Made by a program: the position numbers and the translations under genes
Assembly: GCA_020410825.1 (NCBI GenBank)
Contig: CP084576.1
Span: 248,001-312,000 of the forward strand
Direction: 5' to 3'
From: Candidatus Megaera endosymbiont of Mesostigma viride
Lineage (GTDB): Bacteria > Pseudomonadota > Alphaproteobacteria > Rickettsiales > Rickettsiaceae
DNA length: 64,000 bases
Shown: positions 9,272 to 18,687 of the stretch, piece by piece
Layout: each line of letters opens with the position of its first letter
Position numbering within the stretch: position 1 is the stretch's first letter
Notes under the pieces: model-generated
What the model saw: the letters and a program-made list of their open reading frames with translations, nothing else
The model's database searches: none
What the model was told of the DNA's origin: nothing

Positions 9272-10273
9272 ATGAACAAAATATTTTTTTTATACTTTCG
9301 CTTAATAATTATCTTTTCAATTTGCTGGTTACAAAATGCTTGGGGAATAACAGCTATTGAATTGCCTATCGATTGTAAGCTCGGAGAAAACTGCTGGATT
9401 GCCAACTTACCGAGGCATTTTAATGATGGTAAAGAAGTAGACTACAAGTGCGGGGTCAGGACTTTTCCCGGTCACAGAGGTACGGATTTTATTCTAGAAA
9501 ATATCGAACAAATTAAACAAGGAGTGGATGTGCTTTCTCCGTTTGATGGAGTAGTTAAAGCAGTAAGAGATGGAATTGAAGATATCAATGTAGATATCGG
9601 TGGTCTTGACAAAATAAAAGACCAAGAATGTGGTAACGGGGTAGTTATTACTACACATGATTTAGAAGCCCAGCTTTGTCATATGCAAAAAGGTTCTATT
9701 TCGGTCAAAGTAGGCGATCGGGTATTAGCCGGCGAGCGTCTTGGTTCTGTTGGTCTATCTGGCAACACTAACCATCCTCATCTTTATTTTGCTCTTAGTA
9801 AAAAAAATCAAGACGGTAGTTTAAGCGAAATAGATCCTTTTTATGGTGATCAACCTAATTGCGGTCTCCGTCCTCAGCCATTGTGGGCAAATCCGGATTA
9901 TTTAAGCGAACACATCAAGGATGGAATTGTTTATAACTATGGAGTAGCTTTTCAAATACCGGAACTGGCAAAAGTTAGGGAAGGATACTATCAGCGCATT
10001 ATCCAACCTCGTAATCCGGAAGTTATAATGGTCTTTGCTGATGTTTTATCAGTTGATAAAGGACATAAAATGAAGGTGCAATTTCTTGATTCAGAAGAAA
10101 AAATACTTTTTGAGAAAGAACATGAATTCTCTAAATACCAACCTAAATACTTTTTTTATGTTGGCAAGAACCTTCATAAAGAACAAATACACGGTAATTT
10201 TACTATAAAGATTACTTATACAAAACCTGATGAATCTGTTGTAACTTATAGCAAAGAAGTGGTACTTGAGTGA
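9272..10273 (+). CDS. M23-family (LytM-like) metallopeptidase
   Basis: A 333-residue protein with a signal peptide (about 1-25) and an M23 domain. The first zinc motif is G-H68-R-G-T-D72-F, and the second is N-H168-P-H170-L-Y-F, the H-x-H element. M23 enzymes cut peptidoglycan cross-bridges or, when degenerate, activate amidases; here the zinc ligands are present, so an active endopeptidase is likely. A beta-rich C-terminal half (about 215-333) has no family I recognise. It acts in the periplasm. It lies between pld and a small MrpF-like gene, all closely spaced on one strand. Confidence 0.88.
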   Translation: MNKIFFLYFRLIIIFSICWLQNAWGITAIELPIDCKLGENCWIANLPRHFNDGKEVDYKCGVRTFPGHRGTDFILENIEQIKQGVDVLSPFDGVVKAVRDGIEDINVDIGGLDKIKDQECGNGVVITTHDLEAQLCHMQKGSISVKVGDRVLAGERLGSVGLSGNTNHPHLYFALSKKNQDGSLSEIDPFYGDQPNCGLRPQPLWANPDYLSEHIKDGIVYNYGVAFQIPELAKVREGYYQRIIQPRNPEVIMVFADVLSVDKGHKMKVQFLDSEEKILFEKEHEFSKYQPKYFFYVGKNLHKEQIHGNFTIKITYTKPDESVVTYSKEVVLE

Positions 10274-10303
10274 TAATAGAGTATTTTAACGTGGGATAGA
10301 AAG

Positions 10304-10576
10304 ATGCTAAATATCTGTTTAGTGGTGTTATTACTTTTCTCGGGAGTAGTAGTCTGCGCCATGTTACTGCAAAAGGAAATATTTACAAAATTATTATTTT
10401 TAAATACCGCAACTAGTTTAATATCTTTATTTATCTGCTTTTTAGGAAGCTATAAAGTTAATAGCTCTTACATCGACATCGCTTTAATATATTTTTTACT
10501 AAGCGTGGTTGGAAACTTGGCTTACTTAAAATATTTTTTACAGAAACATCAAAAAGAAGCAAAGAATGAGCAGTAA
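10304..10576 (+). CDS. Small three-helix membrane protein, MrpF/MnhF-like
   Basis: A 90-residue protein with three membrane helices (about 3-22, 28-47, 53-75) and a charged C-terminus. Size, helix spacing and the I-D-I-A-L-I-Y-F-L-L segment resemble MrpF, a small subunit of multisubunit Na+/H+ antiporters. No other mrp gene lies in the window, so the complex cannot be confirmed. A purine-rich stretch (GGGATAGAAAG) stands directly before the ATG. The 3' end overlaps the UbiH-like gene by 11 bases, implying translational coupling. Confidence 0.6.
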   Translation: MLNICLVVLLLFSGVVVCAMLLQKEIFTKLLFLNTATSLISLFICFLGSYKVNSSYIDIALIYFLLSVVGNLAYLKYFLQKHQKEAKNEQ

Positions 10577-11738
10577 TAATAATATTGTGATCCTTGGCTG
10601 CGGGCTTAGTGGCATGATAACTGCCCTAGCTTTAGCAAAATACAATATCTCCAGTATTATTGTTGAAGCACACCCTACTACAAACCAAGAATTTTTTGAC
10701 GATATTAGAACTACTGCCATCAATGCTGCTTCCCGAAACATCTTTGAAAAAATTGGCATTTGGCAAGAACTACTAAAATTATGTGGGCCTATAAACGATA
10801 TATATGTTGTTGATAATAAAGCCCCTGAAATGCTTCATTTTTTAATAGAAGATGAAGATAGTTCTAAAAATAGGAAAATGGGTTATTTAATAGAGAATAC
10901 GAAATTTAAAAAATGCCTTTATGATTTAGTTAAACAAAATAACCTTATAACTGTTTTAGACAATATAAAATACCAGGCAATTAATAATAATTCGGACTAT
11001 TGCAAGATTAAACTGAGTAATAATAGTCAATTAGTGTGTAAACTGCTTATAGTTTGCGACGGTAAAAACTCCAGAGCAAAAAATCTATTTTTTTCTAATG
11101 AAATAGAAGAAGACTACAACCAACAAGCCTTAACTTTTATTGTGGGACATGAAAGAAATCATGAAGGCACCGCCGTTGAGCATTTTATGCCTACCGGCCC
11201 ATTTGCTATCCTACCCTTAAAAGATCCTTATAAGTCGTCTATTGTGTGGACGGTTTCTGAAAGTTACGCATCAGCTCTTTTAACCATAGAACCCAAAGAA
11301 TTTGCTTATCTAGTTCAAGAAAACTTTGGTTCATTTCTAGGAAAAATTGAATTCCAAAGTAAGGTGGGTGGATTCCCGCTTAAAGCGTATACGGCTAAAA
11401 AATACTATAATAATAGCATAGTCCTAATTGCTGATACTGCTCATGTGATTCATCCTCTTGCAGGGCAAGGTCTAAACCAAGGAATAAAAGATATAGATTG
11501 CTTATCTAGTTTAATTGCTGTAAATAGTATTAATAAAGATACGCTGATTAACTATCAAAAACTTAGACAAGACGATAATAAAAATATGCTATTAATTACT
11601 GACGTTATTAATAGTATTTTTTCGTCCAACTCAAAAATATTTCACTCAACAAGACAGCTTGGTTTTAAAGCAATAGAAAAAATTCCCCCTTTTAAAGAAA
11701 TGCTGATAAAATACGCCATGGGAGAAAGAGGAAAATAA
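10566..11738 (+). CDS. UbiH/UbiF-family FAD-dependent hydroxylase
   Basis: A 390-residue flavoprotein monooxygenase. The N-terminus has the dinucleotide-binding motif G11-C-G-L-S-G16, and a second FAD motif reads A-D-T-A-H-V-I-H-P-L-A-G-Q-G-L-N-Q-G, diagnostic of ubiquinone-ring hydroxylases (UbiH, UbiF, UbiI, UbiL). It likely hydroxylates the aromatic ring of a ubiquinone precursor at the membrane. Which ring carbon it modifies cannot be told, because alphaproteobacterial members have varied specificity. It is the last gene of the pld-M23-mrpF-ubiH run and ends 17 bases from convergent cycM. Confidence 0.9.
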   Translation: MSSNNNIVILGCGLSGMITALALAKYNISSIIVEAHPTTNQEFFDDIRTTAINAASRNIFEKIGIWQELLKLCGPINDIYVVDNKAPEMLHFLIEDEDSSKNRKMGYLIENTKFKKCLYDLVKQNNLITVLDNIKYQAINNNSDYCKIKLSNNSQLVCKLLIVCDGKNSRAKNLFFSNEIEEDYNQQALTFIVGHERNHEGTAVEHFMPTGPFAILPLKDPYKSSIVWTVSESYASALLTIEPKEFAYLVQENFGSFLGKIEFQSKVGGFPLKAYTAKKYYNNSIVLIADTAHVIHPLAGQGLNQGIKDIDCLSSLIAVNSINKDTLINYQKLRQDDNKNMLLITDVINSIFSSNSKIFHSTRQLGFKAIEKIPPFKEMLIKYAMGERGK

Positions 11739-11755
11739 GTAATTTTAACAACCAA

Positions 11756-12274
11756 TTAACTAGCTTTTTCCTTTAAAAAAGCAATTACGTCTGCAATTTC
11801 TTCAGGTTTGCTAAGGCCGGCAAACGACATTTTAGTACCAGGAATAAATTTAGACGGTTTATGCAGGAACTTATATAAACTTTCATCATCCCAAACCCCG
11901 CCGGCAGCCTGCAAAGCTTTTGAATAGGCAAAATCCTTTTTATGCGCCTTAGAACCACCTGCAACTTTCCATAAATTTGGTCCTACTTTATTGGCCCCTC
12001 CATTATCAAAACTATGACACGAAACGCATTTTTTTATTATCCCCGCACCTGCTTCCGCATTAGCTTTTGCCATCAGCGCTTTAATATCAACAGGCACCTC
12101 TTTTGTTTCTCCAGCATTTGTAGCACTAGCTTCTTCTACTTCTAAATGATATCCTCTTTGTGATACCTGAAGCTTTGGCTTGTATAAAATGTTGGCTACA
12201 AAGCCAACTAGCATTGCAATTAAACTAGCAAGCAGTATTGCCGCAACAATTTTATTTAACTCTATTCCAGACAT
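11756..12274 (-). CDS. cycM: Membrane-anchored c-type cytochrome (CycM-like)
   Basis: A 172-residue protein with an uncleaved N-terminal helix (about 9-30), a linker, and a class I cytochrome c domain. The haem site is C83-V-S-C86-H87, and the distal Met lies in G-T-K-M-S-F-A-G-L. This is the CycM / cytochrome c552 layout of alphaproteobacteria, where the anchored cytochrome carries electrons from the bc1 complex to a cytochrome oxidase on the periplasmic face. It follows tsaD by 48 bases on the same strand. Confidence 0.93.
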   Translation of the reverse strand: MSGIELNKIVAAILLASLIAMLVGFVANILYKPKLQVSQRGYHLEVEEASATNAGETKEVPVDIKALMAKANAEAGAGIIKKCVSCHSFDNGGANKVGPNLWKVAGGSKAHKKDFAYSKALQAAGGVWDDESLYKFLHKPSKFIPGTKMSFAGLSKPEEIADVIAFLKEKAS

Positions 12275-12322
12275 AAATCTTATTAGTGTTATTAACCAAA
12301 TATATGCATCAAAATGTCATGA

Positions 12323-13351
12323 TTATAAGTCTTCCAAGCTCCAACGTGCCCTTGGTTTAAAACTTACATCATCTATTATACCAGCGTAAAAACGCTCCAG
12401 TCCAGCAAAAGCTATCATTGCTGCATTATCCGTACATAAGTTTATTGGCGGTGCAACAAAATTATATCCACTTTCCTGTGCGACAGATAAAAGCGTAGAT
12501 CTTATGGCTTTATTAGCTGCAACACCCCCAGCAACCACTAAAGTCTTACCTGTTGCTATTTTTTCATATTCATTAATAGCATATTTTGTTTTTTTGTAAA
12601 TAATATTGCTAACAGCTTTCTGAAAGCTTGCTGCCACATCGCAAGTATCCTGCTCCGACAATCTTCCTAACTCTTCTATTGTTATTCTTACTGCTGTTTT
12701 TAAACCGGAAAAAGACATATCACAAGTTTTTTGGTTAATCATCGGCAGCGGCAACTCAAATCTAGTTTCATTACCGTTTAAGGCCTTTTTTTCTATTTCT
12801 GGTCCACCAGGAAAACCGAGGTTCATCATTTTAGCTACTTTGTCAAAGGCTTCTCCTATTGCATCATCTAAAGTTTGGCCAAGAATCCTATATTTACCAA
12901 GGCCTAGTATAGCTACATACTGGCAATGCCCGCCACTAGCAAGAAGCAGTAAATAAGGATACTTAACCTGATCGGTTAATCTAGCCGTTAAAGCATGCCC
13001 CTCGAGATGATTGATAGCAATAAAAGGCTTTTTAAGAACACTGGAGATTGCCTTGGCAAACATAGCACCCACAATAACGCCGCCAATAAGGCCTGGTCCG
13101 CTTGTTGCAGCTATAATATCAATTTCCTTGATATCCATTTTTGCTTCAGATAAAGCTAGATTTATAGCTTTCTTTAGATGTTTCATATGAGAGCGAGCTG
13201 CAATCTCAGGGACTACCCCTTGAAATATTTCATGCTCGCTCTTTTGAGAGATAACGATGTTTGAAAGTATACAACGATTAGAGTCAATAATTGCCACCCC
13301 AGTATCATCACAACTGGATTCTATACCAAGAACTCTAATATATTCAGACAA
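12323..13351 (-). CDS. tsaD: TsaD, tRNA N6-threonylcarbamoyladenosine synthase subunit
   Basis: A 342-residue ASKHA-fold protein (formerly Gcp/YgjD). It opens with [11 protein letters not shown], carries the metal ligands in I-N-H-L-E-G-H (H-x4-H), and has the C-terminal nucleotide motif V-A-G-G-V-A-A-N. TsaD transfers the threonylcarbamoyl group from TsaC's product to A37 of tRNAs that read ANN codons, together with TsaB and TsaE. Length is normal. It lies between htpG and cycM on the same strand. Confidence 0.97.
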   Translation of the reverse strand: MSEYIRVLGIESSCDDTGVAIIDSNRCILSNIVISQKSEHEIFQGVVPEIAARSHMKHLKKAINLALSEAKMDIKEIDIIAATSGPGLIGGVIVGAMFAKAISSVLKKPFIAINHLEGHALTARLTDQVKYPYLLLLASGGHCQYVAILGLGKYRILGQTLDDAIGEAFDKVAKMMNLGFPGGPEIEKKALNGNETRFELPLPMINQKTCDMSFSGLKTAVRITIEELGRLSEQDTCDVAASFQKAVSNIIYKKTKYAINEYEKIATGKTLVVAGGVAANKAIRSTLLSVAQESGYNFVAPPINLCTDNAAMIAFAGLERFYAGIIDDVSFKPRARWSLEDL

Positions 13352-13419
13352 TTACCTTGCTCTCTTCTAATCTTTTAACATTAAAGCTTACTTATTTACC
13401 GTAGCTTGTAAACTTTGGC

Positions 13420-15297
13420 TTATACGTTAGCCTTTTCTAAAAAGTAGTTCAACCTTCTAGCAAATGCACCAGCATCTTCAACAGGTTGGCCTTCAATAAC
13501 ACAAGCTTGATCAAACAATAAATGGACAAGTTGCTTATTTTCTTCTTCATGTTCCGTGCTGTCTATTTGGCTGAGGATTTTTTTTACAATTTTATGGTTA
13601 GGATTAACTTCAAGGATTTTACTAGAGGCTGCAGATAACTGCTTTTGTTCTATTAAAAATCTTTCCATTCTTATATCCATAGCTCCTTCCCCTACCGCAA
13701 GACAAGCAGGACTTGATGTTAATTTTTTTGAAATTTTTACGTCTTTAACTAAATCGCCTAGTGTTTCTTTAAAATAACCAATTAATTTCTCGTTAGAAGA
13801 ATCATTATTTTCCTTTGAGCTTTCTTTCTTATCATCCTTATTTTCAGCTGAATCAGTTTTATCTAGATCTATATCGGCTCTGGTTACAGACTTAATTGGG
13901 ACATCTTTATAACGACCGTTAACATTCACCCAAAAATCATCAACAGTATCAGTAAAGAGCAAAACATCGATTCCTTTACTTAAAAATCCTTCTATCTGAG
14001 GGCTATTTTTAAGTTTAGTTGCATCTTCTCCGCTTAAATAATAGATGGTTTTCCCATCACCTTTACAATTATCCAGATATTCGTCGAAGCTGATCATTTT
14101 GTCATGCAAGGCGCTTCTAAATACACAAACTTCTAATAATTTTTCATGGTCAGAGGTAACTTCACATAACCCTTCTTTTAATGCTCCGCCAAAATTATTC
14201 CAGAAAACAAGATATTCTTCGAAATTTTCATCTTTTTTCTTTTTAAGTTCAGTAAGAACTCTTTTTGTAATAGAATTTTTAATTTTTTCTATAGTAGAGT
14301 TATGCTGCAGAGTTTCCCTACTAATATTGAGCGGTAAATCTTCCGAATCTACCACACCTCTTAGGAAACGTAGGTATGGCGGGACAATATCTATATTTTC
14401 ATCGGTAATAAAAACTCTTTTTATATATAATTTTACTCGGCACTTACGATCTGGATGAAACAAATCAAAAGTTTTTGTAGAAGGGATAAATAGTAGGTTA
14501 GTAAATTCAACCGTACCTTCGTTTTTATTATGCATTATTATCCACGGATCATCAGGAGAAAAGGAAACATTTTTGTAGAATTCCTTGTATTGTTCTGGTT
14601 CAATGTCGCTCTTTGGACGCATCCATAATGCTGAAGAAGAATTGACTTTGTTTGCTACCCCGTCATCATCCGTAAAATAAATAGGAACAGCTATATGGTC
14701 TGAATAATTCTTAACTATATGTTTTAATCTAAAGTGGTCAAGAAAGGATTCTTCAGCTTCCTTTATGTGGAGCAATACTTCTGTCCCACGGGAAAAATCA
14801 CTATCTACATCAGATACGGTATACTCACCGTTACCGTCTGAACTCCAGGAATACACCTTATCCTCACCGGCTTTTCGTGAAGTAACGGTAATTTGATCAG
14901 CTACCATAAAGGCAGAATAGAAGCCGACACCGAACTGTCCTATCAACATATTATCTTTTTTATTGTCTCCAGAAAGTTGACTGAGAAAATTTTGCGTGCC
15001 GGATTTAGCTATAGTACCAAGATTTTCTTTCAAGTCCTGTTTATTCATGCCTATGCCGTTATCTCTAATTGAAATCGTTTTGGCATCCTTATTGATTTTG
15101 ATATGAATCTTAAATTCCGGATCATCTGCAATTAAAGCACTATCAGTCTGGGCAAGATATCTTAACTTGTCGCAGGCGTCAGAACTGTTAGAGATCAGCT
15201 CACGCATGAATATTTCTTTATTCGTATAGATGGAATGAATCATTAAATGCAAAACTTTACCTATTTCTGCATCAAATTTATTTTTTTCCTCAGTCAT
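13420..15297 (-). CDS. htpG: Chaperone HtpG (bacterial Hsp90)
   Basis: A 625-residue Hsp90 with the N-terminal GHKL ATPase domain: the N-box helix ([13 protein letters not shown]), D-N-G-I-G-M, and the lid glycines in G-Q-F-G-V-G-F-Y-S. The middle and C-terminal dimer domains follow, with a charged Lys/Glu/Asp/Ser patch around residues 480-500. It ends without MEEVD, as bacterial forms do. HtpG is a cytosolic ATP-driven chaperone. Length and domain order are normal. Confidence 0.98.
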   Translation of the reverse strand: MTEEKNKFDAEIGKVLHLMIHSIYTNKEIFMRELISNSSDACDKLRYLAQTDSALIADDPEFKIHIKINKDAKTISIRDNGIGMNKQDLKENLGTIAKSGTQNFLSQLSGDNKKDNMLIGQFGVGFYSAFMVADQITVTSRKAGEDKVYSWSSDGNGEYTVSDVDSDFSRGTEVLLHIKEAEESFLDHFRLKHIVKNYSDHIAVPIYFTDDDGVANKVNSSSALWMRPKSDIEPEQYKEFYKNVSFSPDDPWIIMHNKNEGTVEFTNLLFIPSTKTFDLFHPDRKCRVKLYIKRVFITDENIDIVPPYLRFLRGVVDSEDLPLNISRETLQHNSTIEKIKNSITKRVLTELKKKKDENFEEYLVFWNNFGGALKEGLCEVTSDHEKLLEVCVFRSALHDKMISFDEYLDNCKGDGKTIYYLSGEDATKLKNSPQIEGFLSKGIDVLLFTDTVDDFWVNVNGRYKDVPIKSVTRADIDLDKTDSAENKDDKKESSKENNDSSNEKLIGYFKETLGDLVKDVKISKKLTSSPACLAVGEGAMDIRMERFLIEQKQLSAASSKILEVNPNHKIVKKILSQIDSTEHEEENKQLVHLLFDQACVIEGQPVEDAGAFARRLNYFLEKANV

Positions 15298-15390
15298 AAT
15301 TTTCCCTTAAATTGTTGCTTGATTCATATGATATATAGTTACTGAAAAGTAAAATTCAAATATGGTAGCAAAAAATATTTTATAAAACTA

Positions 15391-16284
15391 TTATGCTATT
15401 TCTCTATTAATATTCTCAAGGCAGATTTTCTCTGTTACTTTCTGTAGTTTTTCCACTCTTTCAATTAAATAAAGCAGTTCTTTCTTGGTAATCCTATATT
15501 CATAGTTATACCTGGCATCAATATACGCTTTTGCGAGCAATTCAAAACATTTTTTTTGCTCGTCAGTCTCACAAGGAAATATTTTAAATAATTCATGGTT
15601 ATAACTCCTGGCCATTTGGCTAAGCTGTAATATATCATGAAGTTTTGGTTTATAACCTGTAAAAACTAGCAGAATAGTACTATAAAAACTCTCAGTGGCT
15701 TGATGAAGCTCAAAAGCTCCTTTGTTAAAATCTTCCCTTTCCAGAGCGTGAAAGGTGTCAATAAAAAACGAGGTACCCTTGCCAAACCAGTGATTATAAT
15801 CTTTTTGTGATATTTCTTTTCTTTTTTCAGGCAGTAGCTCTTTCGCTTCTGATAGTTTAAATTCACCACTATCATAAAGTAGCACTCCTTCCTTTTTGAT
15901 ATCGGTAAAAAAATACTGTCCCTGTTCCAGGTGCTCGTTTACGACGTTAATAGATTCCAGCACAATAGTTACTAATGGCTCTTTTAATCCCAACCCACGA
16001 AGTCCTTTTTTTTCTAATCGTCTTTTTATATTATCTTCTATCCGAAAGCGGGCTGCTCCACCTCCATATTTTGGTTTAACTATAACCATAATGTCAAAAT
16101 CACTCTGGTAACTGTAAAGTATATGGCCTTCAGTGTACCAATCCTGTACCCACGTTCCTTTTGCGTAAGAACCAAAAAGGATAATCATAGCTATTTTATC
16201 TTTAGCTGAAGCCAGAATTTCCTCTGTAACCCTGGCTAATCTGTCCCGAGCTATAAGAGAACGTGGGGGTAGAGTGGTTTTCAC
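15391..16284 (-). CDS. Fused MNT nucleotidyltransferase-HEPN domain protein
   Basis: A 297-residue protein. Residues ~30-110 form a minimal nucleotidyltransferase with F-G38-S39-Y-A-K-G and the metal pair D62-F-D64. Residues ~160-285 form an all-helical HEPN domain. In two-gene MNT-HEPN toxin-antitoxin systems the HEPN protein is an RNase and MNT AMPylates it; here both are in one chain. I see no clear R-x4-6-H nuclease motif in the C-terminal helix (A-R-Y-N-Y-E-Y-R-I), so the HEPN part may lack RNase activity. It ends 94 bases after the htpG start and begins 12 bases after the phaA stop on the same strand. The substrate is unknown. Confidence 0.8.
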   Translation of the reverse strand: MKTTLPPRSLIARDRLARVTEEILASAKDKIAMIILFGSYAKGTWVQDWYTEGHILYSYQSDFDIMVIVKPKYGGGAARFRIEDNIKRRLEKKGLRGLGLKEPLVTIVLESINVVNEHLEQGQYFFTDIKKEGVLLYDSGEFKLSEAKELLPEKRKEISQKDYNHWFGKGTSFFIDTFHALEREDFNKGAFELHQATESFYSTILLVFTGYKPKLHDILQLSQMARSYNHELFKIFPCETDEQKKCFELLAKAYIDARYNYEYRITKKELLYLIERVEKLQKVTEKICLENINREIA

Positions 16285-16296
16285 AATAAATTTAAT

Positions 16297-17472
16297 CTAT
16301 GGTTTTTCAAAGCACATAGCAATACCCATCCCTCCGCCGATACACAAGGTAGCAAGAGCCTTTTTAGCTGATATTTTTTGCATTTCGTGCAATAAAGTCA
16401 CTAAGACTCTAGCACCACTTGCTCCAATCGGATGGCCAATAGCGACAGCGCCGCCATTAACATTAACTTTGCTCGTATCCCATTTCATCTGCTCATTAAC
16501 ATAACATGCCTGCACGGCAAATGCTTCATTTGCTTCTATGAGATCAAGGTCATCAACACTCCATCCCGCTCTTGCCAACGCTAATTTCGCAGCTGGCACC
16601 GGACCTGTACCCATGATTAAAGGATCAACCCCGCACATACCAGTTGAAACAATTCTAGCAATCGGATTTAAATTATATTTCTTGACTGCTTCTTCTGAAG
16701 CAACCAGTACTGCTGCTGCACCATCGTTTATGGTTGAAGCGTTACCGGCTGTAACAGTACCGGCAGGATCAAATGCCGGCCGTAGCTTGTTTAGAACTTC
16801 TAGGGAAGAATCTCCTCTTACCCCTTCATCGTAATCAAAGGTTTTTGTTTCTTTTTTCATTTGCACTTCAATCGGTACGATTTCATTTTTAAATCTACCA
16901 TTTTTTTGAGCGGCTGCTGCTTTTGCTTGGGATTTAACTGCAAATTCATCCTGCATTTCTCTGGAAATGTTAAATTTTTTGGCAATATTTTCTGCTGTAA
17001 TCCCCATTGCAACACCCGAAAAAACATCAGTTAAACCATCATACATCATAAAATCAATTAATTTCTCATCACCAAATTTTTTACCACACCTAATGTAAGT
17101 ACCGTGCATTCCAAGAGACATATTTTCCTGTCCTCCTGCAATAATTAAATCAGCTTGTTTGCAAGCAATAGCATTCGCAGCTATTGATACCGCCTTTAAC
17201 CCCGAACCACAAACTTTATTGATAGTAACGGCCGGAACGGATGTATCCATACCTGCTTTAATAGCAGCCTGACGAGCGGGATTCTGCCCTGATCCGCCGG
17301 TAATTACCTGTCCTAATATTACTTCGCTGATTAATTTATTATCGACTTTACTGTCATCTAATATAGCTTTAATTACGCTTGCACCAAGCGCAGGAGCTGG
17401 AATTTGTGACAAACTCCCTAAAAATGAACCTACCGCAGTTCTTTTAGCATGTGTAATAAATACTTCCTTCAT
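16297..17472 (-). CDS. phaA: Acetyl-CoA acetyltransferase (thiolase)
   Basis: A 391-residue biosynthetic thiolase. The acyl-accepting Cys is C88 in N-K-V-C-G-S-G, the active-site His is in G-H-P-I-G-A-S-G, and the second Cys is in C-I-G-G-G-M-G near the C-terminus. It condenses two acetyl-CoA to acetoacetyl-CoA, the first step to polyhydroxybutyrate. Its ATG overlaps the stop of the upstream phaC-like gene by 4 bases, so the two are translationally coupled. No acetoacetyl-CoA reductase (phaB) is in the window. atoB would be an equally valid name. Confidence 0.93.
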   Translation of the reverse strand: MKEVFITHAKRTAVGSFLGSLSQIPAPALGASVIKAILDDSKVDNKLISEVILGQVITGGSGQNPARQAAIKAGMDTSVPAVTINKVCGSGLKAVSIAANAIACKQADLIIAGGQENMSLGMHGTYIRCGKKFGDEKLIDFMMYDGLTDVFSGVAMGITAENIAKKFNISREMQDEFAVKSQAKAAAAQKNGRFKNEIVPIEVQMKKETKTFDYDEGVRGDSSLEVLNKLRPAFDPAGTVTAGNASTINDGAAAVLVASEEAVKKYNLNPIARIVSTGMCGVDPLIMGTGPVPAAKLALARAGWSVDDLDLIEANEAFAVQACYVNEQMKWDTSKVNVNGGAVAIGHPIGASGARVLVTLLHEMQKISAKKALATLCIGGGMGIAMCFEKP

Positions 17473-18491
17473 TTTTTTATACCTCTCTTGATGCTAATTA
17501 AATTTTGGTTGCACAACCACTGAGTATATTGTTTCTTAAATTTCTGGTCATTATTTACCAAATAGTTTATATGACCACCGTCAACCGATATAAGTGTAGA
17601 TTTTTTTATCTCCTTTTGCAAAGGAACTATTGAAGAAATAGGAACAATTTGATCGTCTTTAGCTGAAATAATACAGGTTGGAACATCGATTTTTTCTAAA
17701 GAAACAGGCTGATCGTTAATATATATGGTGTTACTAATTAGGGCATTTTTAGCAATTATTTCATCTAGAATCTCGTTATATACCGAAACTGGAATTTCTA
17801 TACCTGACTGTAACCATTGTTCAATACGCAAATATTTTTCTCTCGCTTCTTGCGTTTTGAGAGCAAAATACTTATTTACCTTTGTTTGATAATGGCTTGG
17901 AAACAGCATAAAAAACATCATTTGTATATAAATTTTAGGTACTGTGTCTAAGCCGTATATAGCTTTTTTTATCTGTAAAGCTTCTGATAAAAAGTACGGA
18001 GCAGCAAAATGCGAATAGTCCCAAGGTGTAGTAAGCAAAGTTAGAGATTTTATATTGTTATAAATAAATGTAGAGAAGATTACTATATTTCCTCCTATAC
18101 AGTGGCCGACCAGATTTGGCTGAGTGGATGTTCTATCCTGGACAAATCTTACAGCTTTAGCAACGTCCTTTGCATAATCATATAATTTCAAAGTGTCTTT
18201 GGTTTCTTTCCATTCAATTAAGTAAACGTCACCAAATGATTTAACATATTCAATATAATTCTGCTTCCGGTTTAAAAACAATATCGCAGGAGAGTTAAAT
18301 AGAGAAGGTACTATGACAAAAGTTTGATTAGAGGATGTGCCTGATTTAAATAACCATAAATTAGAAAGTTTAGAATTGTAACCAGATTTTATAGCACCTA
18401 ATTTGTAATTATCCCATCCTTGGTCTAAATCTAAATATTTACAGTAATCTTCTTGATATATTTTATGTGACTCATTACAAAAAGAAAACAT
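17469..18491 (-). CDS. phaC: PHB synthase-like alpha/beta hydrolase (PhaC family)
   Basis: A 340-residue alpha/beta-hydrolase. The lipase box carries Cys rather than Ser (G-H-C131-I-G-G-N), the hallmark of PHA synthases, with acid D279/D280 in S-A-K-D-D and base H307 in D-G-G-H. PhaC polymerises 3-hydroxybutyryl-CoA into storage polymer. The length fits class III or IV subunits, which need a partner (PhaE or PhaR), and no such partner is visible here. It is the first gene of the phaC-phaA pair, divergent from tlc. Confidence 0.85.
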   Translation of the reverse strand: MFSFCNESHKIYQEDYCKYLDLDQGWDNYKLGAIKSGYNSKLSNLWLFKSGTSSNQTFVIVPSLFNSPAILFLNRKQNYIEYVKSFGDVYLIEWKETKDTLKLYDYAKDVAKAVRFVQDRTSTQPNLVGHCIGGNIVIFSTFIYNNIKSLTLLTTPWDYSHFAAPYFLSEALQIKKAIYGLDTVPKIYIQMMFFMLFPSHYQTKVNKYFALKTQEAREKYLRIEQWLQSGIEIPVSVYNEILDEIIAKNALISNTIYINDQPVSLEKIDVPTCIISAKDDQIVPISSIVPLQKEIKKSTLISVDGGHINYLVNNDQKFKKQYTQWLCNQNLISIKRGIKK

Positions 18492-18509
18492 GTTTACCTG
18501 TATTTGCGC

Positions 18510-18538
18510 TTGACGGGTTATTTAAAGCTGATTATAAT
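18510..18538 (+). promoter_or_regulatory. Sigma-70-like promoter for tlc
   Basis: TTGACG (18510-18515), a 17-base spacer and TATAAT (18533-18538) give a near-consensus promoter on the plus strand. The expected transcript start near 18545 leaves a leader of about 140 bases before the tlc ATG at 18688, unusually long for this genome and able to hold RNA-level control. Confidence 0.75.
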
Positions 18539-18687
18539 CCCTTAAATTTTTTATCGTTGACTTACGGCTTTACAAGGTTTTTTAAATCACTATTTAGATA
18601 TAAAGAAGCTTTGCAGCCTTACGACTAAAAATAACTTAAAACAGAACATATTTTAAGTTTTTTTTTTGTCATAGGTGTTATTAAGCA

